DNA from: Wukongibacter sp050859025
GTDB lineage: Bacteria; Bacillota; Clostridia; Peptostreptococcales; Caminicellaceae
Assembly (NCBI RefSeq): GCF_050859025.1
Contig: NZ_CP138200.1
Coordinates: 5,518,001 to 5,582,000 of the forward strand
Direction of reading: 5' to 3'
DNA length: 64,000 bases
The position numbers were made by a program, and so were the translations under genes. Of the stretch, positions 8,071 to 16,670 are shown piece by piece. Each line of letters opens with the position of its first letter. Positions within the stretch are counted from its first letter, which is position 1. Under the pieces are notes generated by a model. That model saw only the letters and a program-made list of their open reading frames with translations. It ran no database searches and was not told where the DNA came from.

Positions 8071-9483
8071 CTATATTCCATATCGCTCAATTCGATCATA
8101 TAGACTTGATCTGCTTATATCTAATAATTTAGCTGTCTTAAGCTTATTTCCCTTCGTATATTCTAGACATCTCATTATGGCTTCCTTTTCTACATCCTCA
8201 ATAATATCTTTAAGGGGCCTGACAGGACCATCTAGTATTCTTGTTTTATTTTGAACTAGATATACTGGAAGATGTACTGGTAATATAGTATCAGAATCGG
8301 TCATGTTAATAGCTCTTTCCAATACATTCTCTAGCTCCCTGACATTACCCGGCCAACTATGGTTTTTTAGATATTCCATTGTTTTTGAGGATACGTTTGA
8401 TACATATTTCCCTAGTTGTTTTGACAGCTTTTTAAGAAGTAAATATGTAAGATCTTCAACGTCACAGAATCTTTCCCTTAGAGGTGGAATATCAATACTC
8501 ATAACATTGAGTCTATAATATAAATCCTGTCTAAATTTACCTTCCTTAACAAGCTCCTTCAAATCTTTGTTAGTTGCCGCAATAACCCTTATATCTAGCT
8601 TTATTGAAGCTGTTCCTCCTACCCTTTCAAGCTCTCTTTCCTGTAGAACTCTAAGGAGCTTAGCCTGCATCTTTAAAGGCATATCCCCTATTTCATCTAA
8701 AAATATGCTGCCACTGTTTGCAGACTCAAATTTTCCAATTTTCCCACCTTTTTTAGCTCCAGTAAAAGCACCTTCTTCGTAGCCAAACAACTCGGATTCC
8801 AATAAATCTGAAGGAATTGCAGCACAGTTTACCTTTACAAAAGGAGAATAATTTCTCACACTACCATTGTGTATAGAGTGGGCAAATAATTCCTTACCAG
8901 TTCCGCTTTCTCCGAGCAACAACACATTGGAATTAGTTTGGGCAGCCTTTTGAGCCATGTATTTTGCTGAAATCATTTTTTCGCTTTTACCTATAATATT
9001 TTTCCATGAATATTTAGCTCCGTGAATTTCCTTTAATCTTTTTTTATAAATATGAAGCTCGTTCTCTAAAAGTTTATTCTTTTCGATAATGTCTCTAAAC
9101 TGTTTTAAATCCTCAAAAAGTACTATTCCTACTCCATATTCAACTTCACCGGCTTCATTTAGAACTGGTATCCTATGGACTATTGCTGTGTGACCATTCT
9201 CAAACCTATGCTTCCAAGCTATTTCAGCCTTTTTCGTTTGAAACACATATGGGAATCTAGTATTTTTATCTATTTCTTTTACCTTTTTTCCCACAATCTC
9301 TTTCTTCTGAAATCCCAAATAATTAGCAAAAACATCATTTATCATTTTTACTCTGGTCTTATTGTCGATAAGTATTATTGGAACGGGAACAGGATCAAAA
9401 ATTTTCCCCATAGTGCTAACAAAGTAATCGGTCAATAGTTCACTATGGTTTTCCTTTTGAAGAATCCCTTGATTATTATTCAT
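8071..9483 (-). CDS. PAS-AAA-Fis sigma-54-dependent transcriptional activator
   Basis: This 470-residue protein should bind DNA upstream of sigma-54 promoters and remodel the polymerase using ATP. Residues 25-130 form a PAS sensor domain, residues 135-155 a short coiled linker, and residues 160-400 the AAA+ domain. The domain carries Walker A GESGTGKE (191-198), the sigma-54 contact loop GAFTGA (238-243), Walker B SIFLDE (259-264) and an arginine-rich RQDLYYRLN. A Fis-type helix-turn-helix ends the protein (KTAKLLDISRSSLYDRI). The ligand of the PAS domain is unknown. The lipase with its sigma-54 promoter is the nearest downstream target. The KAS III/CoA-transferase operon is another candidate. 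Confidence 0.9.
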   Translation of the reverse strand: MNNNQGILQKENHSELLTDYFVSTMGKIFDPVPVPIILIDNKTRVKMINDVFANYLGFQKKEIVGKKVKEIDKNTRFPYVFQTKKAEIAWKHRFENGHTAIVHRIPVLNEAGEVEYGVGIVLFEDLKQFRDIIEKNKLLENELHIYKKRLKEIHGAKYSWKNIIGKSEKMISAKYMAQKAAQTNSNVLLLGESGTGKELFAHSIHNGSVRNYSPFVKVNCAAIPSDLLESELFGYEEGAFTGAKKGGKIGKFESANSGSIFLDEIGDMPLKMQAKLLRVLQERELERVGGTASIKLDIRVIAATNKDLKELVKEGKFRQDLYYRLNVMSIDIPPLRERFCDVEDLTYLLLKKLSKQLGKYVSNVSSKTMEYLKNHSWPGNVRELENVLERAINMTDSDTILPVHLPVYLVQNKTRILDGPVRPLKDIIEDVEKEAIMRCLEYTKGNKLKTAKLLDISRSSLYDRIERYGI

Positions 9484-9760
9484 GGATACACCACCTTACA
9501 ATAAATGAGAATTTGATGTAAAAAAGATAATTTTAGAAAAGGTTTTCCTCGCCTTTATAGTAAAATACTTTAGGCTAAAAATATCTCTGACAATAGTAGT
9601 TTATTTATTCTACATTTACTGGTTAAATCCTCTAATTCTTAAATTATATTCCACTTTATTTAATAAACTACGATAATACTAAGACCTTTTACAAGAATTA
9701 TAAAAGCAGCCTTTATTGAAGCTCATAGAGCTATCCACACTATAACTTACTATATATTAT
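9484..9760. other. gap without recognised features
   Basis: This AT-rich gap between the sigma-54 activator start and the arsC terminator must hold the activator promoter, but I see no convincing -35/-10 pair, operator or RNA element. Confidence 0.4.
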
Positions 9761-9790
9761 AAAAAAACCCAGCAATTTTATTTGCTGGGT
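9761..9790 (-). terminator. intrinsic terminator of arsRC
   Basis: On the minus strand ACCCAGCAA pairs with TTGCTGGGT and TTTTTTT follows. It lies 9 bases after the arsC stop codon. Confidence 0.9.
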
Positions 9791-9798
9791 CACTAAAT

Positions 9799-10197
9799 CT
9801 ATAATTCACCTTTCTTTACCTTATCTATTAAATCCTCAACCTTATTCTTTATTATATCTCTTGTCTTTCTAAATCTTTCTATGGGTCCTCCAGAAGGATC
9901 TTCCAGACCCCAGTCTTCTTGATGACTGCAAGGTACATATGGACATACTACTCCACAGCCCATAGTGATTAGGATATCTATTTCTTCAGGTATGTCAGTC
10001 AAAAGCTTTGGATAATGCTCACTCATATCAATACCTGATTCTTCCATTACTTGTACAGCTCTAGGCTTTACTTCTGGATAATTCTCAGTTCCTGCCGAAT
10101 ATACTTCCAATATATCTTTACCTAAATTCTTTGCCCATGCTTCTGCCATTTGAGATCTACAAGAGTTATGAACGCATACAAATGCAACCTTTTTCAT
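9799..10197 (-). CDS. arsC: arsenate reductase, thioredoxin-coupled (LMW phosphatase fold)
   Basis: This 132-residue enzyme reduces arsenate to arsenite in the cytoplasm. The N-terminal P-loop is CVHNSCRSQ, with the nucleophilic Cys at residue 8. The relay cysteines are in TMGCGVVCPYVPC, followed by EDWGLEDPSG, all as in the thioredoxin-dependent ArsC family. The length is normal. It lies 23 bases after the arsR stop and is co-transcribed with it. No arsenite efflux gene (arsB or acr3) is seen here, so arsenite export must be encoded elsewhere. Confidence 0.9.
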   Translation of the reverse strand: MKKVAFVCVHNSCRSQMAEAWAKNLGKDILEVYSAGTENYPEVKPRAVQVMEESGIDMSEHYPKLLTDIPEEIDILITMGCGVVCPYVPCSHQEDWGLEDPSGGPIERFRKTRDIIKNKVEDLIDKVKKGEL

Positions 10198-10220
10198 AAT
10201 GCTTCCTCCTTAATAAACTT

Positions 10221-10541
10221 TCAATTCTCTACAATACAGCTGCTTCTACCTAGCTCCTTGCAAATACAATCTTCCTTTTTGGAAGACAGTCTCTCAATAA
10301 ATTTACATAAATCATTGAAGGCCCCCTTATCAAGGGAATATATTGTCCATTTTCCATTCTTCTTACTATTTACCAATCCTGCATGCTGAAGTATTTTCAT
10401 ATGATGTGAAACAGTTGGCTGAGTTAATTCTAAACCCTCTATAATGTCACATGCACATAATTCTCCACAGGATAGCATTTCTATAATTAGTAATCTGTTT
10501 TTGTCAGATAATGCTTTAAAAATTTCAATCTGTTTTTCCAT
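10221..10541 (-). CDS. arsR: ArsR family arsenite-responsive repressor
   Basis: This 106-residue winged-helix repressor carries the arsenite-binding motif GELCACDI in its recognition-domain helix and the DNA-reading helix TQPTVSHHMKIL. The start at 10541 has GGAGTGG upstream; a start 11 codons earlier lacks one and would encode an unusual leader. It precedes arsC and should repress the pair until arsenite or antimonite binds. A TATAGA-N8-TCTATA-like inverted sequence near 10760 could be its operator, but I am not sure of that. Confidence 0.88.
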   Translation of the reverse strand: MEKQIEIFKALSDKNRLLIIEMLSCGELCACDIIEGLELTQPTVSHHMKILQHAGLVNSKKNGKWTIYSLDKGAFNDLCKFIERLSSKKEDCICKELGRSSCIVEN

Positions 10542-10578
10542 TTTAACCACTCCACATAATCTATATATCTGCATTACT

Positions 10579-10710
10579 CTACAATAAAGTTGATAATATA
10601 AAAGCTCCTATTGCTCCCCAGAATTCTACCATTTTTCCCCAACACAGGGTTATTAAAAATGGAGATATAAATGCCCCAGTAAATGTTGAAATCATTAGTC
10701 CTATAGTCAT
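10579..10710 (-). pseudogene. N-terminal fragment of a small Lin0368-like membrane protein
   Basis: This 43-codon reading frame has a good GGAG site and encodes a hydrophobic peptide containing TGAFISPFLITLCWGKMVEFW. It matches the beginning of the small membrane proteins called Lin0368-like (putative glycerol-transporter subunits) as I remember them. It stops after GAIGAFILSTLL, where relatives continue with two more helices. It lies just upstream of arsR and could be translated with it. A related C-terminal piece is at 10919-11236. It may be a decayed gene rather than a functional short protein. Confidence 0.4.
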
Positions 10711-10918
10711 GATTATATCTCCTGCCTTTCATTGTATCACTTTATTCATATTGATTATATAGATATGAGTCTATACAAGATTGATATTTTATAATAAAGT
10801 TATTATTTTAAATAATATATTTTTTGTTCGCGATTCTATCTATATTAGCTAACCTGTGACAATATAAGCTCTAAATTGAAATTTTGAGACTACATATATA
10901 TATCAATTTTTCAAACCT

Positions 10919-11236
10919 TTAGTGGGACTTTTTACCATCTTGCTCTAGATCTTTTTTAATCATCTCACCGACAACTCCACCTGTTATTCCACCTACAATA
11001 ACTATGAGTAGAGTAGGAATTGACCCAAGAAGTGAATCTATAGATGATTTAGAAAAAACGGGTATTAGAGTACCACATACACCAATAGCTAGAGCCATAT
11101 CTATCCATGCTCCTTCTTCAGGATTATGTAATATCCCAACATGATGATTAAAAACCACATGGTGCCAATAATAATTAAAGCCGCAAACCATCCTCCTCCA
11201 ATACCATAGACCTCAACAAACCTACCCCAAATACAG
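10919..11236 (-). pseudogene. frameshifted, N-truncated Lin0368-like membrane protein
   Basis: The intact downstream frame encodes NHHVGILHNPEEGAWIDMAL and two further hydrophobic stretches ending EMIKKDLEQDGKKSH. Upstream, the +1/-1 related frame encodes VTCIWGRFVEVYGIGGGWF and GTMWFL, which joins naturally to NHHVG if one base is restored in the TTTTTAA run near 11141. No start codon or N-terminal helix remains; the homology begins 15 bases after the ABC ATPase stop codon. I read this as a broken gene, though a sequencing error in the run could explain the shift. The N-terminal fragment at 10579-10710 belongs to the same family. Confidence 0.5.
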
Positions 11237-11251
11237 GTTACATAATATTTT

Positions 11252-11929
11252 TTACAATATATCCTTAACTTTTCCTATCCGAACTATTTCTCCCTCTTTT
11301 AACACTACTACTCTATCTGCAATTGCCTTTGAATCTTCCTTATCATGGGTAACGAAAATTGATGTTATACCTGTCCTTTTAATTATCTTTTTTAGTTCTT
11401 CCCTTATTTTGACTTGTAAATCTGCATCTAAGTTACTAAAGGGTTCATCTAATAGTAATAGTGACGGTTTAGGTGCTATGGCTCTAGCTAGTGCCACTCT
11501 TTGTTGCTGCCCACCACTTAATTCGTAGGGATATCTAGCATGGAACTTTTCCATATCTATTAGTTTTAAAACTTCTTTTAACCTTATCTCTTTATCCTTT
11601 TTATTCATATTTTTTAAACCGAAATTGATATTCTGAGCTACTGTCATATGGGGAAATAGAGCATAGTCCTGAAAAACCATTCCAATACCTCTTTTTTCAG
11701 GCAGCACAAATTTACTATCGTCTACCATAGACTCATTGTCTACTTTAATGGTACCACTGCTTGGAACTTCAAGTCCTGCCATCAATCTAAGAACCGTACT
11801 TTTACCGCTTCCACTCTGGCCTAAAATAGAGATTATCTCTCCCTTTTCTATGTCAATGCTAAAGTCTTTTATAGTTTCTTCTTTAGCATTTTTATATTTA
11901 AACTGTAATCCTTCTATCTTAACATGCAT
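11252..11929 (-). CDS. iron(III)-type ABC transporter ATP-binding protein
   Basis: This 225-residue ATPase powers the iron(III) importer. It has Walker A GQSGSGKST, the Q-loop VFQDYALFPHMT, the signature LSGGQQQRVALARA, Walker B LLLDEPFSNLD and the switch His in FVTHD, all in the expected order. It ends soon after the nucleotide-binding domain. FbpC-type proteins are usually about 350 residues with a C-terminal regulatory domain, which is missing here. The start abuts the permease stop with no gap, so translation is probably coupled. It is the last gene of the Fur-controlled operon. Confidence 0.85.
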   Translation of the reverse strand: MHVKIEGLQFKYKNAKEETIKDFSIDIEKGEIISILGQSGSGKSTVLRLMAGLEVPSSGTIKVDNESMVDDSKFVLPEKRGIGMVFQDYALFPHMTVAQNINFGLKNMNKKDKEIRLKEVLKLIDMEKFHARYPYELSGGQQQRVALARAIAPKPSLLLLDEPFSNLDADLQVKIREELKKIIKRTGITSIFVTHDKEDSKAIADRVVVLKEGEIVRIGKVKDIL

Positions 11930-13573
11930 TTATTTCCCCTCCTTATCTCCTATTTTTTGAAACAAGTACATTGAAACAACACTTATGATTATGATTGTCA
12001 ATGATGATATAGCTGCTTCATGTATCATTTCGTCATTAGCATATTCAAAAGATTTCGTTGCTAGAGTATTAAAGTTAAATGGTCTCAAAATCAATGTAAG
12101 GGGCAGTTCCTTTAGAATATCTACAAATACAAGAAGAAATGCCCCTAGTATTGCAGCCTTTATCATTTTAAAGTCAACTTTAAAGAAGGTTTCCGTTACG
12201 TTCATGCCGAGGGTCCTTGAAGCTTCGAAAAACTTCTTTCCAACCTTCTCAAATCCTGATTCTATGGAATTATAACCTATTGCTAAAAATCTTATTATAT
12301 ATGCAAAGATAAGCATCACAATGCTTGTACTAAGGACTAGTTTCCCAGAGTTTGGATTTATAATTTTATACAGCCAATATAAGCTCTTATCAATATTGAT
12401 AAAAAATACTATTACACCTATTGCAATAACTGCTCCAGGAATTGAATATCCCACTACAGTAATTTTTGAATATATCTTTGAAATCAAGCTGTCATTTATT
12501 CTAGAGTTATTAGCAATTACTATTGCTATAACCACTATTAAGGCCGATGTCAATAATGCTGTGAAAAGGGAATTAAAAATGAGTCCTAAAAATTTCATAC
12601 TTAGAATCTTTTTATATGTCAATAAAGTCCAGTGGGTCAATTGTAGTGTAGGAATTATGAATCCAAAGCATAGTATTAGGAAACAATAGCTCGATGCTAA
12701 TATCCCTTTAAAACCATCTAATCTTATATGGGTAATTGGCCTTACCTTGGTATTAGTATAGCTGTATTTTTTTCTTCTCCTCAAAAGCTTCTCTAAAATT
12801 AATATACTAAATACCATAGACATTAGGAACGAAGACAGCTTAATAGCCGAATCAATATCTCCCATTGAAAACCATGTTTTGAAAATAGCGGTACTAAAGG
12901 TTGGAATACCAAAGTATTTAACTACACCATAATCATTTAGCACCTCTAATATGACCAAACTAACACTACCAATAATTGCTGTTCTTGATATGGGTAATAC
13001 AACATGAAGAAATATCTGGGTGGAGCTTCTTCCTAGAACCCTAGCATTTTCTATTAGGGATGCCGATTGCTTTTCTAAAAATGATTTCGTAATGATATAT
13101 ACGTATGGAAATAGAAACATAGTAAATATAAATACAGAACCCTTCATTGACATGATATTGAAATATTTTTGATTTACACTTATATTTAAAGAGTTTCTCA
13201 AAAACGTTTGTATAACTCCTGTATAATTCAATAACCCATTATACGTATAGGCTGCTATATAAGGAGGTATTGCTAAGGGCAAAACTAAGCTCCATTTAAA
13301 AAATTTCCTAAAGGGAAAATCATATACAGAAATGATCCAAGATAGGCTTGTTCCTATGAAAACCGTGAATAATCCTGTAAAGCTTATCAATGTCAGAGAA
13401 TTAACAACATAATCTTTTAAAAGGTATTCCTTTATATGATTCCAGTTCTCATTAGGCTTATTAAAAACATTAACCAAGATATTCAAATTCGGTAGAATAA
13501 CCAAGCATATAAAGATAAAGCTTAAAACAGCCCATATATTAAAATTTCTTTTTAGATTTCTTTCCATAATCAA
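11930..13573 (-). CDS. iron(III)-type ABC transporter permease (double domain)
   Basis: This 547-residue membrane protein contains two copies of the binding-protein-dependent permease domain, each with about six helices. The EAA-type loops are seen at ENARVLGRSSTQIFLHVVLP and EASRTLGMNVTETFFKVDF. This duplicated form is typical of the FbpB class. The TTG at 13573 is 9 bases from GGAAG, while the in-frame ATG at 13567 is 14-15 bases away, so either may be used. The gene lies between the binding protein and the ATPase and completes the importer. Confidence 0.85.
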   Translation of the reverse strand: MIMERNLKRNFNIWAVLSFIFICLVILPNLNILVNVFNKPNENWNHIKEYLLKDYVVNSLTLISFTGLFTVFIGTSLSWIISVYDFPFRKFFKWSLVLPLAIPPYIAAYTYNGLLNYTGVIQTFLRNSLNISVNQKYFNIMSMKGSVFIFTMFLFPYVYIITKSFLEKQSASLIENARVLGRSSTQIFLHVVLPISRTAIIGSVSLVILEVLNDYGVVKYFGIPTFSTAIFKTWFSMGDIDSAIKLSSFLMSMVFSILILEKLLRRRKKYSYTNTKVRPITHIRLDGFKGILASSYCFLILCFGFIIPTLQLTHWTLLTYKKILSMKFLGLIFNSLFTALLTSALIVVIAIVIANNSRINDSLISKIYSKITVVGYSIPGAVIAIGVIVFFINIDKSLYWLYKIINPNSGKLVLSTSIVMLIFAYIIRFLAIGYNSIESGFEKVGKKFFEASRTLGMNVTETFFKVDFKMIKAAILGAFLLVFVDILKELPLTLILRPFNFNTLATKSFEYANDEMIHEAAISSLTIIIISVVSMYLFQKIGDKEGK

Positions 13574-13639
13574 TTTCTTACACTTCCTTTACATCCTTGT
13601 TGAACAAACTCTGATAGTCAATTTCTTATAAACAGCTAC

Positions 13640-13665
13640 AGCAGCCCATAAGAATAGGGGCTGCT
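13640..13665 (-). other. intercistronic hairpin between binding protein and permease genes
   Basis: AGCAGCCC pairs with GGGCTGCT around a 10-base loop. No U-tract follows on the minus strand, so it is more likely an RNA-processing or 3'-stabilising hairpin than a terminator. It would favour a higher level of the binding-protein message over the permease message. Confidence 0.5.
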
Positions 13666-13688
13666 TTAACTATGTGCTTTTTTATTAC

Positions 13689-14789
13689 TTATTTCCAACC
13701 GATTTCGTTGAATATTTCTACTGCTTTAGTATTTAATTCACCTAATTTAGAAAGGTTGATATTTTGAGTTTTGAATTTCCCCCAGGATTTTAATAACTCA
13801 GACGGCTCTACTAAATCATTTACTGGATATTCGTAGTTAGCTTCTGCAAATTGCTTTTGTGCCTTTTCACCTGATAAGAATTCTATAAACTTAATTGCAT
13901 TTTCTTTATTCTTAGCATGCTTTGTTAATCCAACTCCACTAACATTTATATGTGTTCCTGTTTCATCTTGATTTGGGAAGAAAACTCCAACGTTTTCAGC
14001 TACCTTTACCTCTTCAGGGTTAGAAGAGTTTAGCATTTTTCCTACGTAGTAGGTATTCATTATTGCAATATCTCCTTCTCCTGCAACAACAGCAGTAGCT
14101 TGAGCTCTATCATTTCCCTTTGGCTCCCTGGCCATATTTGCTAGTAATCCCTTTGCCCATTCCTTAGCTTTTTCTTCACCATCTATAGCTATGAATGATG
14201 CTAATAATGATTGATTGTATATGTTAGATGAAGATCTTACTAAGATCTTACCCTTCCACTTGTCACTTGTTAAGTCTTCATAGGTTGATAATTCAGAAGG
14301 ATCTACTCTATCCTTAGAGTAAACTATAACTCTACCTCTTACCGTTAATCCAACCCATTCATTATTAATATCTCTTAAATTTTCTGGAACATTATTTAAC
14401 ACTTCTTCACTTTCTATTCCTTGTAATAATTCTTTTTCCTTAGCTCTATGTAACCTTCCAGCATCGGCAGCGATTAATAAGTCCGCCTCTGTATCTTGGC
14501 CTTCCCTTGCAAGTCTCTCTATTAATTCGTCAGACTTTCCTTTAACAACATTTACCTCGATACCTGTTTCTTCAGTAAATAATTTGTATAGTTCTTCATC
14601 AGTATCATAGTGTCTATCTGTATAAAGGTTTACTACTCCTTTTCCATCACTTTTAGCCTCTTCCTTCAGAGCTGCACCTTCTTCTTTAACCGCTGGAGCC
14701 TCTTTCTCAGTACCTGCACAACCTGCAAGGGCTAATAATGAAATAATCAGCATAATGTTTAACAAAATTAATGTAGATCTTTTTTTCAT
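13689..14789 (-). CDS. iron(III)-type ABC transporter substrate-binding lipoprotein
   Basis: This 366-residue lipoprotein should capture ferric iron outside the membrane. The signal peptide ends in LLALAGC, a lipobox, with the lipid-anchored Cys near residue 23. The mature part begins with a charged linker and then VVNLYTDRHYDTDEELYKLF, the opening strand and helix of the FbpA/IdiA family. Tyr-rich segments such as MNTYYVGKML supply typical iron ligands. The promoter carries two Fur-like boxes, which supports iron rather than another solute. It is the first gene of the three-gene operon. The start is 16 bases from an AGGAGG site, slightly long. Confidence 0.85.
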   Translation of the reverse strand: MKKRSTLILLNIMLIISLLALAGCAGTEKEAPAVKEEGAALKEEAKSDGKGVVNLYTDRHYDTDEELYKLFTEETGIEVNVVKGKSDELIERLAREGQDTEADLLIAADAGRLHRAKEKELLQGIESEEVLNNVPENLRDINNEWVGLTVRGRVIVYSKDRVDPSELSTYEDLTSDKWKGKILVRSSSNIYNQSLLASFIAIDGEEKAKEWAKGLLANMAREPKGNDRAQATAVVAGEGDIAIMNTYYVGKMLNSSNPEEVKVAENVGVFFPNQDETGTHINVSGVGLTKHAKNKENAIKFIEFLSGEKAQKQFAEANYEYPVNDLVEPSELLKSWGKFKTQNINLSKLGELNTKAVEIFNEIGWK

Positions 14790-14842
14790 TTTTAATGTCC
14801 TCCTCTAATGATTTTTTTTCTCATTTTATAAAAATGATAAAT

Positions 14843-14857
14843 TGATAACAATAATCA
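14843..14857. promoter_or_regulatory. Fur-like operator 1
   Basis: TGATAACAATAATCA matches the 7-1-7 Fur/PerR-family palindrome TGATAAT-N-ATTATCA at 12 of 14 arm positions. It lies just downstream of the probable transcription start of the iron-transport operon. Confidence 0.65.
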
Positions 14858-14869
14858 TTTTCTTTATTT

Positions 14870-14898
14870 AGTATAGTTGACAACAATTATCATGTCAA
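14870..14898 (-). promoter_or_regulatory. sigma-A promoter of the iron transporter operon
   Basis: On the minus strand a perfect TTGACA and a TATACT are separated by exactly 17 bases. The spacer contains Fur-like operator 2, so the repressor would cover the promoter. Confidence 0.8.
14878..14892. promoter_or_regulatory. Fur-like operator 2
   Basis: TGACAACAATTATCA matches the 7-1-7 Fur palindrome at 12 of 14 arm positions and lies within the -35/-10 spacer of the operon promoter. Confidence 0.6.
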
Positions 14899-15026
14899 TG
14901 GAAAGAGTTAGAAAAAGTCGAATTTAATTTTTTATAAAATCAGCACCACCCCACTTTGGTATGATACTTCCAAAGTAGACAGTTTAATTAATTAAAATTA
15001 GATTGTTTACTTGGAGGTATTTTTTT

Positions 15027-15731
15027 ATGGGTAGAAGCTCAAAATTAAGTAAAGAGTTAAAAGTACAAGCATGTGAAGAGTATGATTTAGGAAAAGGAAG
15101 CTTTCACACTATAGGAATAAATTTTGGTGTTAGTTCATCTACAATTAAAGAATGGTATTATGCATATAAAATACATGGTGAGTCTGCATTTAATATAAGT
15201 AACAGAAATGATTCATATACTAAAGAATTCAAATTATCACTTATTAACGAGTATCTTTCAGGTGAAGAAAGTTTGAGGTCTTTAGGTGCAAAGCACAATA
15301 TTAGTATAAGAACTATTACAAAGTGGGTTAATAACTATTATAATGGTATAAAGCCAAAAGATTATGATCCTAAGGGAGAAGTCTATACCATGAAATCAAG
15401 AAAAACTACATTTGAAGAACGATTAGAAATTGTAAAATGGGTTTTAAATAATAGCATGAATTATAAAGAAGCAGCAGATAAAAACAGTGTAAAATATGCA
15501 CTCGTTTATCAGTGGGTTAAAAAGTATCTTAAAGATGGTGAAGAAGGCTTAAAATATAAAAAACGTGGACGCAAAGAAAAAGCAGTAATTGACGATAGTG
15601 CTTTATCTGAAGTTGAAAAACTCAAGTTAGAGTTAGAAAGAGAAAAAGCCTTGAGGGAAAGAGCAGAATTTAGACTTGAATTGTTTAAAAAAAAAGAAGA
15701 ATTGGCCCAGAAAAGACGCTCACAAAAGTAA
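15027..15731 (+). CDS. IS3-family transposase OrfA (helix-turn-helix protein)
   Basis: This 234-residue protein is the DNA-binding part of the transposase. It holds three successive helix-turn-helix segments, with recognition helices around FGVSSSTIKEWYYAY, HNISIRTITKWVNNY and NSVKYALVYQWVKKY. A Lys/Glu-rich coiled coil (about residues 192-234) follows and would mediate dimer formation. The ATG at 15027 has GGAGG nine bases upstream. Near its 3' end a run of nine A allows a -1 slip into OrfB. OrfA alone usually acts as a regulator or inhibitor of transposition. Confidence 0.85.
   Translation: MGRSSKLSKELKVQACEEYDLGKGSFHTIGINFGVSSSTIKEWYYAYKIHGESAFNISNRNDSYTKEFKLSLINEYLSGEESLRSLGAKHNISIRTITKWVNNYYNGIKPKDYDPKGEVYTMKSRKTTFEERLEIVKWVLNNSMNYKEAADKNSVKYALVYQWVKKYLKDGEEGLKYKKRGRKEKAVIDDSALSEVEKLKLELEREKALRERAEFRLELFKKKEELAQKRRSQK
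15687..15696 (+). other. A9G slippery run for -1 frameshifting in the IS3 element
   Basis: Nine A residues followed by G lie inside the OrfA/OrfB overlap. The OrfB frame is exactly the -1 frame and opens right after a TAA at 15686-15688. The combination is the usual IS3 frameshift arrangement, giving an OrfAB fusion transposase. Confidence 0.75.
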
Positions 15732-16606
15732 GACTTCAAGATACCTATGATACCATTGATTATTATAGACTTCAAGGATATTCAGTAGTAGAGCTTTGTA
15801 ATGAATTTGATGTTTCGAGGAGTGGCTACTATAAAAATAAAAATCGTGTAAAACCGAATAAGGAAAAACAGGATGAAGTATTATGCTCATTAATAAATGA
15901 CTATAACACCACTTATGATGGCATTCTTGGGTATAGACGGATGACAATGTTTATTAATAAATTTAATCAGACATCTTATTCTGAAGGATATATACATAGA
16001 CTAATGAGATTTACTGGTATAAAAGCAAGAATTAGAAGAAAAAAGGTAAATAGAAAAAGAACGAAACCAGACTACATTCAAGAAAATATTCTTGCTAGAG
16101 ACTTTAAATCGACTAAGCCAAATCAGAAATGGCTTACAGATGTAACAGAGTTTTCAATCCCTGAAGATAAACGAAAGTTGTATCTTAGCCCCATTTTAGA
16201 CTTATATGATAATTCTATCGTTGAGTATGAATTATCTTTTTCAAACAATAATAGATTAGTTTTCAAGATGTTTGATAGAGCTATAAAGAAACATCCTGGA
16301 GCAAAACCGATATTTCATAGTGATAGAGGATTTCAATATACAAACCGACCTTTCAAAACTAAAATAGAAAAAGCTAACATGACTCAAAGTATGTCTAGAG
16401 TAGGCAAATGCATTGATAATGGTCCAATGGAAGGTTTCTTTGGAATTTTAAAGTCAGAAATGTTTTATGATAAAAAATTTAAATCAATGGATGAGTTGAT
16501 ACAAAAGATTCATGACTATATAAAATTTTATAATGAAAAAAGATTACAAAAACGACTAGAGTGCTTAGCTCCGATTGAATATCGAAACCAAGCACTCGTG
16601 TCCTAA
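15689..16606 (+). CDS. IS3-family transposase OrfB (DDE integrase domain)
   Basis: This frame encodes the catalytic domain, probably made only as an OrfAB fusion because no ATG or strong start precedes the conserved region. An N-terminal HTH_21-like part (SVVELCNEFDVSRSGYYK and ILGYRRMT) is followed by the rve core. The catalytic residues are the Asp in WLTDVTEF, the Asp in HSDRGFQY and the Glu in GPMEGFFGILKSE, giving the DDE set. The frame is uninterrupted up to the stop, so the element may be active. Coordinates begin at the first codon of the open -1 frame. Confidence 0.8.
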   Translation, partial: KKRRIGPEKTLTKVRLQDTYDTIDYYRLQGYSVVELCNEFDVSRSGYYKNKNRVKPNKEKQDEVLCSLINDYNTTYDGILGYRRMTMFINKFNQTSYSEGYIHRLMRFTGIKARIRRKKVNRKRTKPDYIQENILARDFKSTKPNQKWLTDVTEFSIPEDKRKLYLSPILDLYDNSIVEYELSFSNNNRLVFKMFDRAIKKHPGAKPIFHSDRGFQYTNRPFKTKIEKANMTQSMSRVGKCIDNGPMEGFFGILKSEMFYDKKFKSMDELIQKIHDYIKFYNEKRLQKRLECLAPIEYRNQALVS

Positions 16607-16670
16607 ATTTTAATTAATTGATTGTCCACTTGACAAAACCCAGTTCACTTAGCAGGTGGTTTTCGTATAT

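Larger units (their letters stand above)
14973..16632 (+). mobile_element. IS3-family insertion sequence (IS150-like group)
   Basis: Two overlapping transposase frames, with a -1 frameshift run between them, are bounded by inverted repeats. The left end reads AAGTAGACAG-N4-AATTAATT... and the right end, reversed, AAGTGGACAA-N3-ATTAATT..., with a shared inner AATTAATTAAAATT. I could not find a clear 3-4 bp target duplication, so the exact ends may differ by a few bases. CACC-rich sequence outside both ends (14944 and 16655) may belong to the element. It sits between the iron operon promoter and the amino-acid binding protein gene, and breaks no recognisable gene. Confidence 0.75.

Noticed and set aside
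14941..16660. Extending the IS3 element to the CACC-rich outer sequences
   Set aside because: The outer sequences match each other only weakly and no target duplication flanks them; only the inner inverted repeats are well supported.
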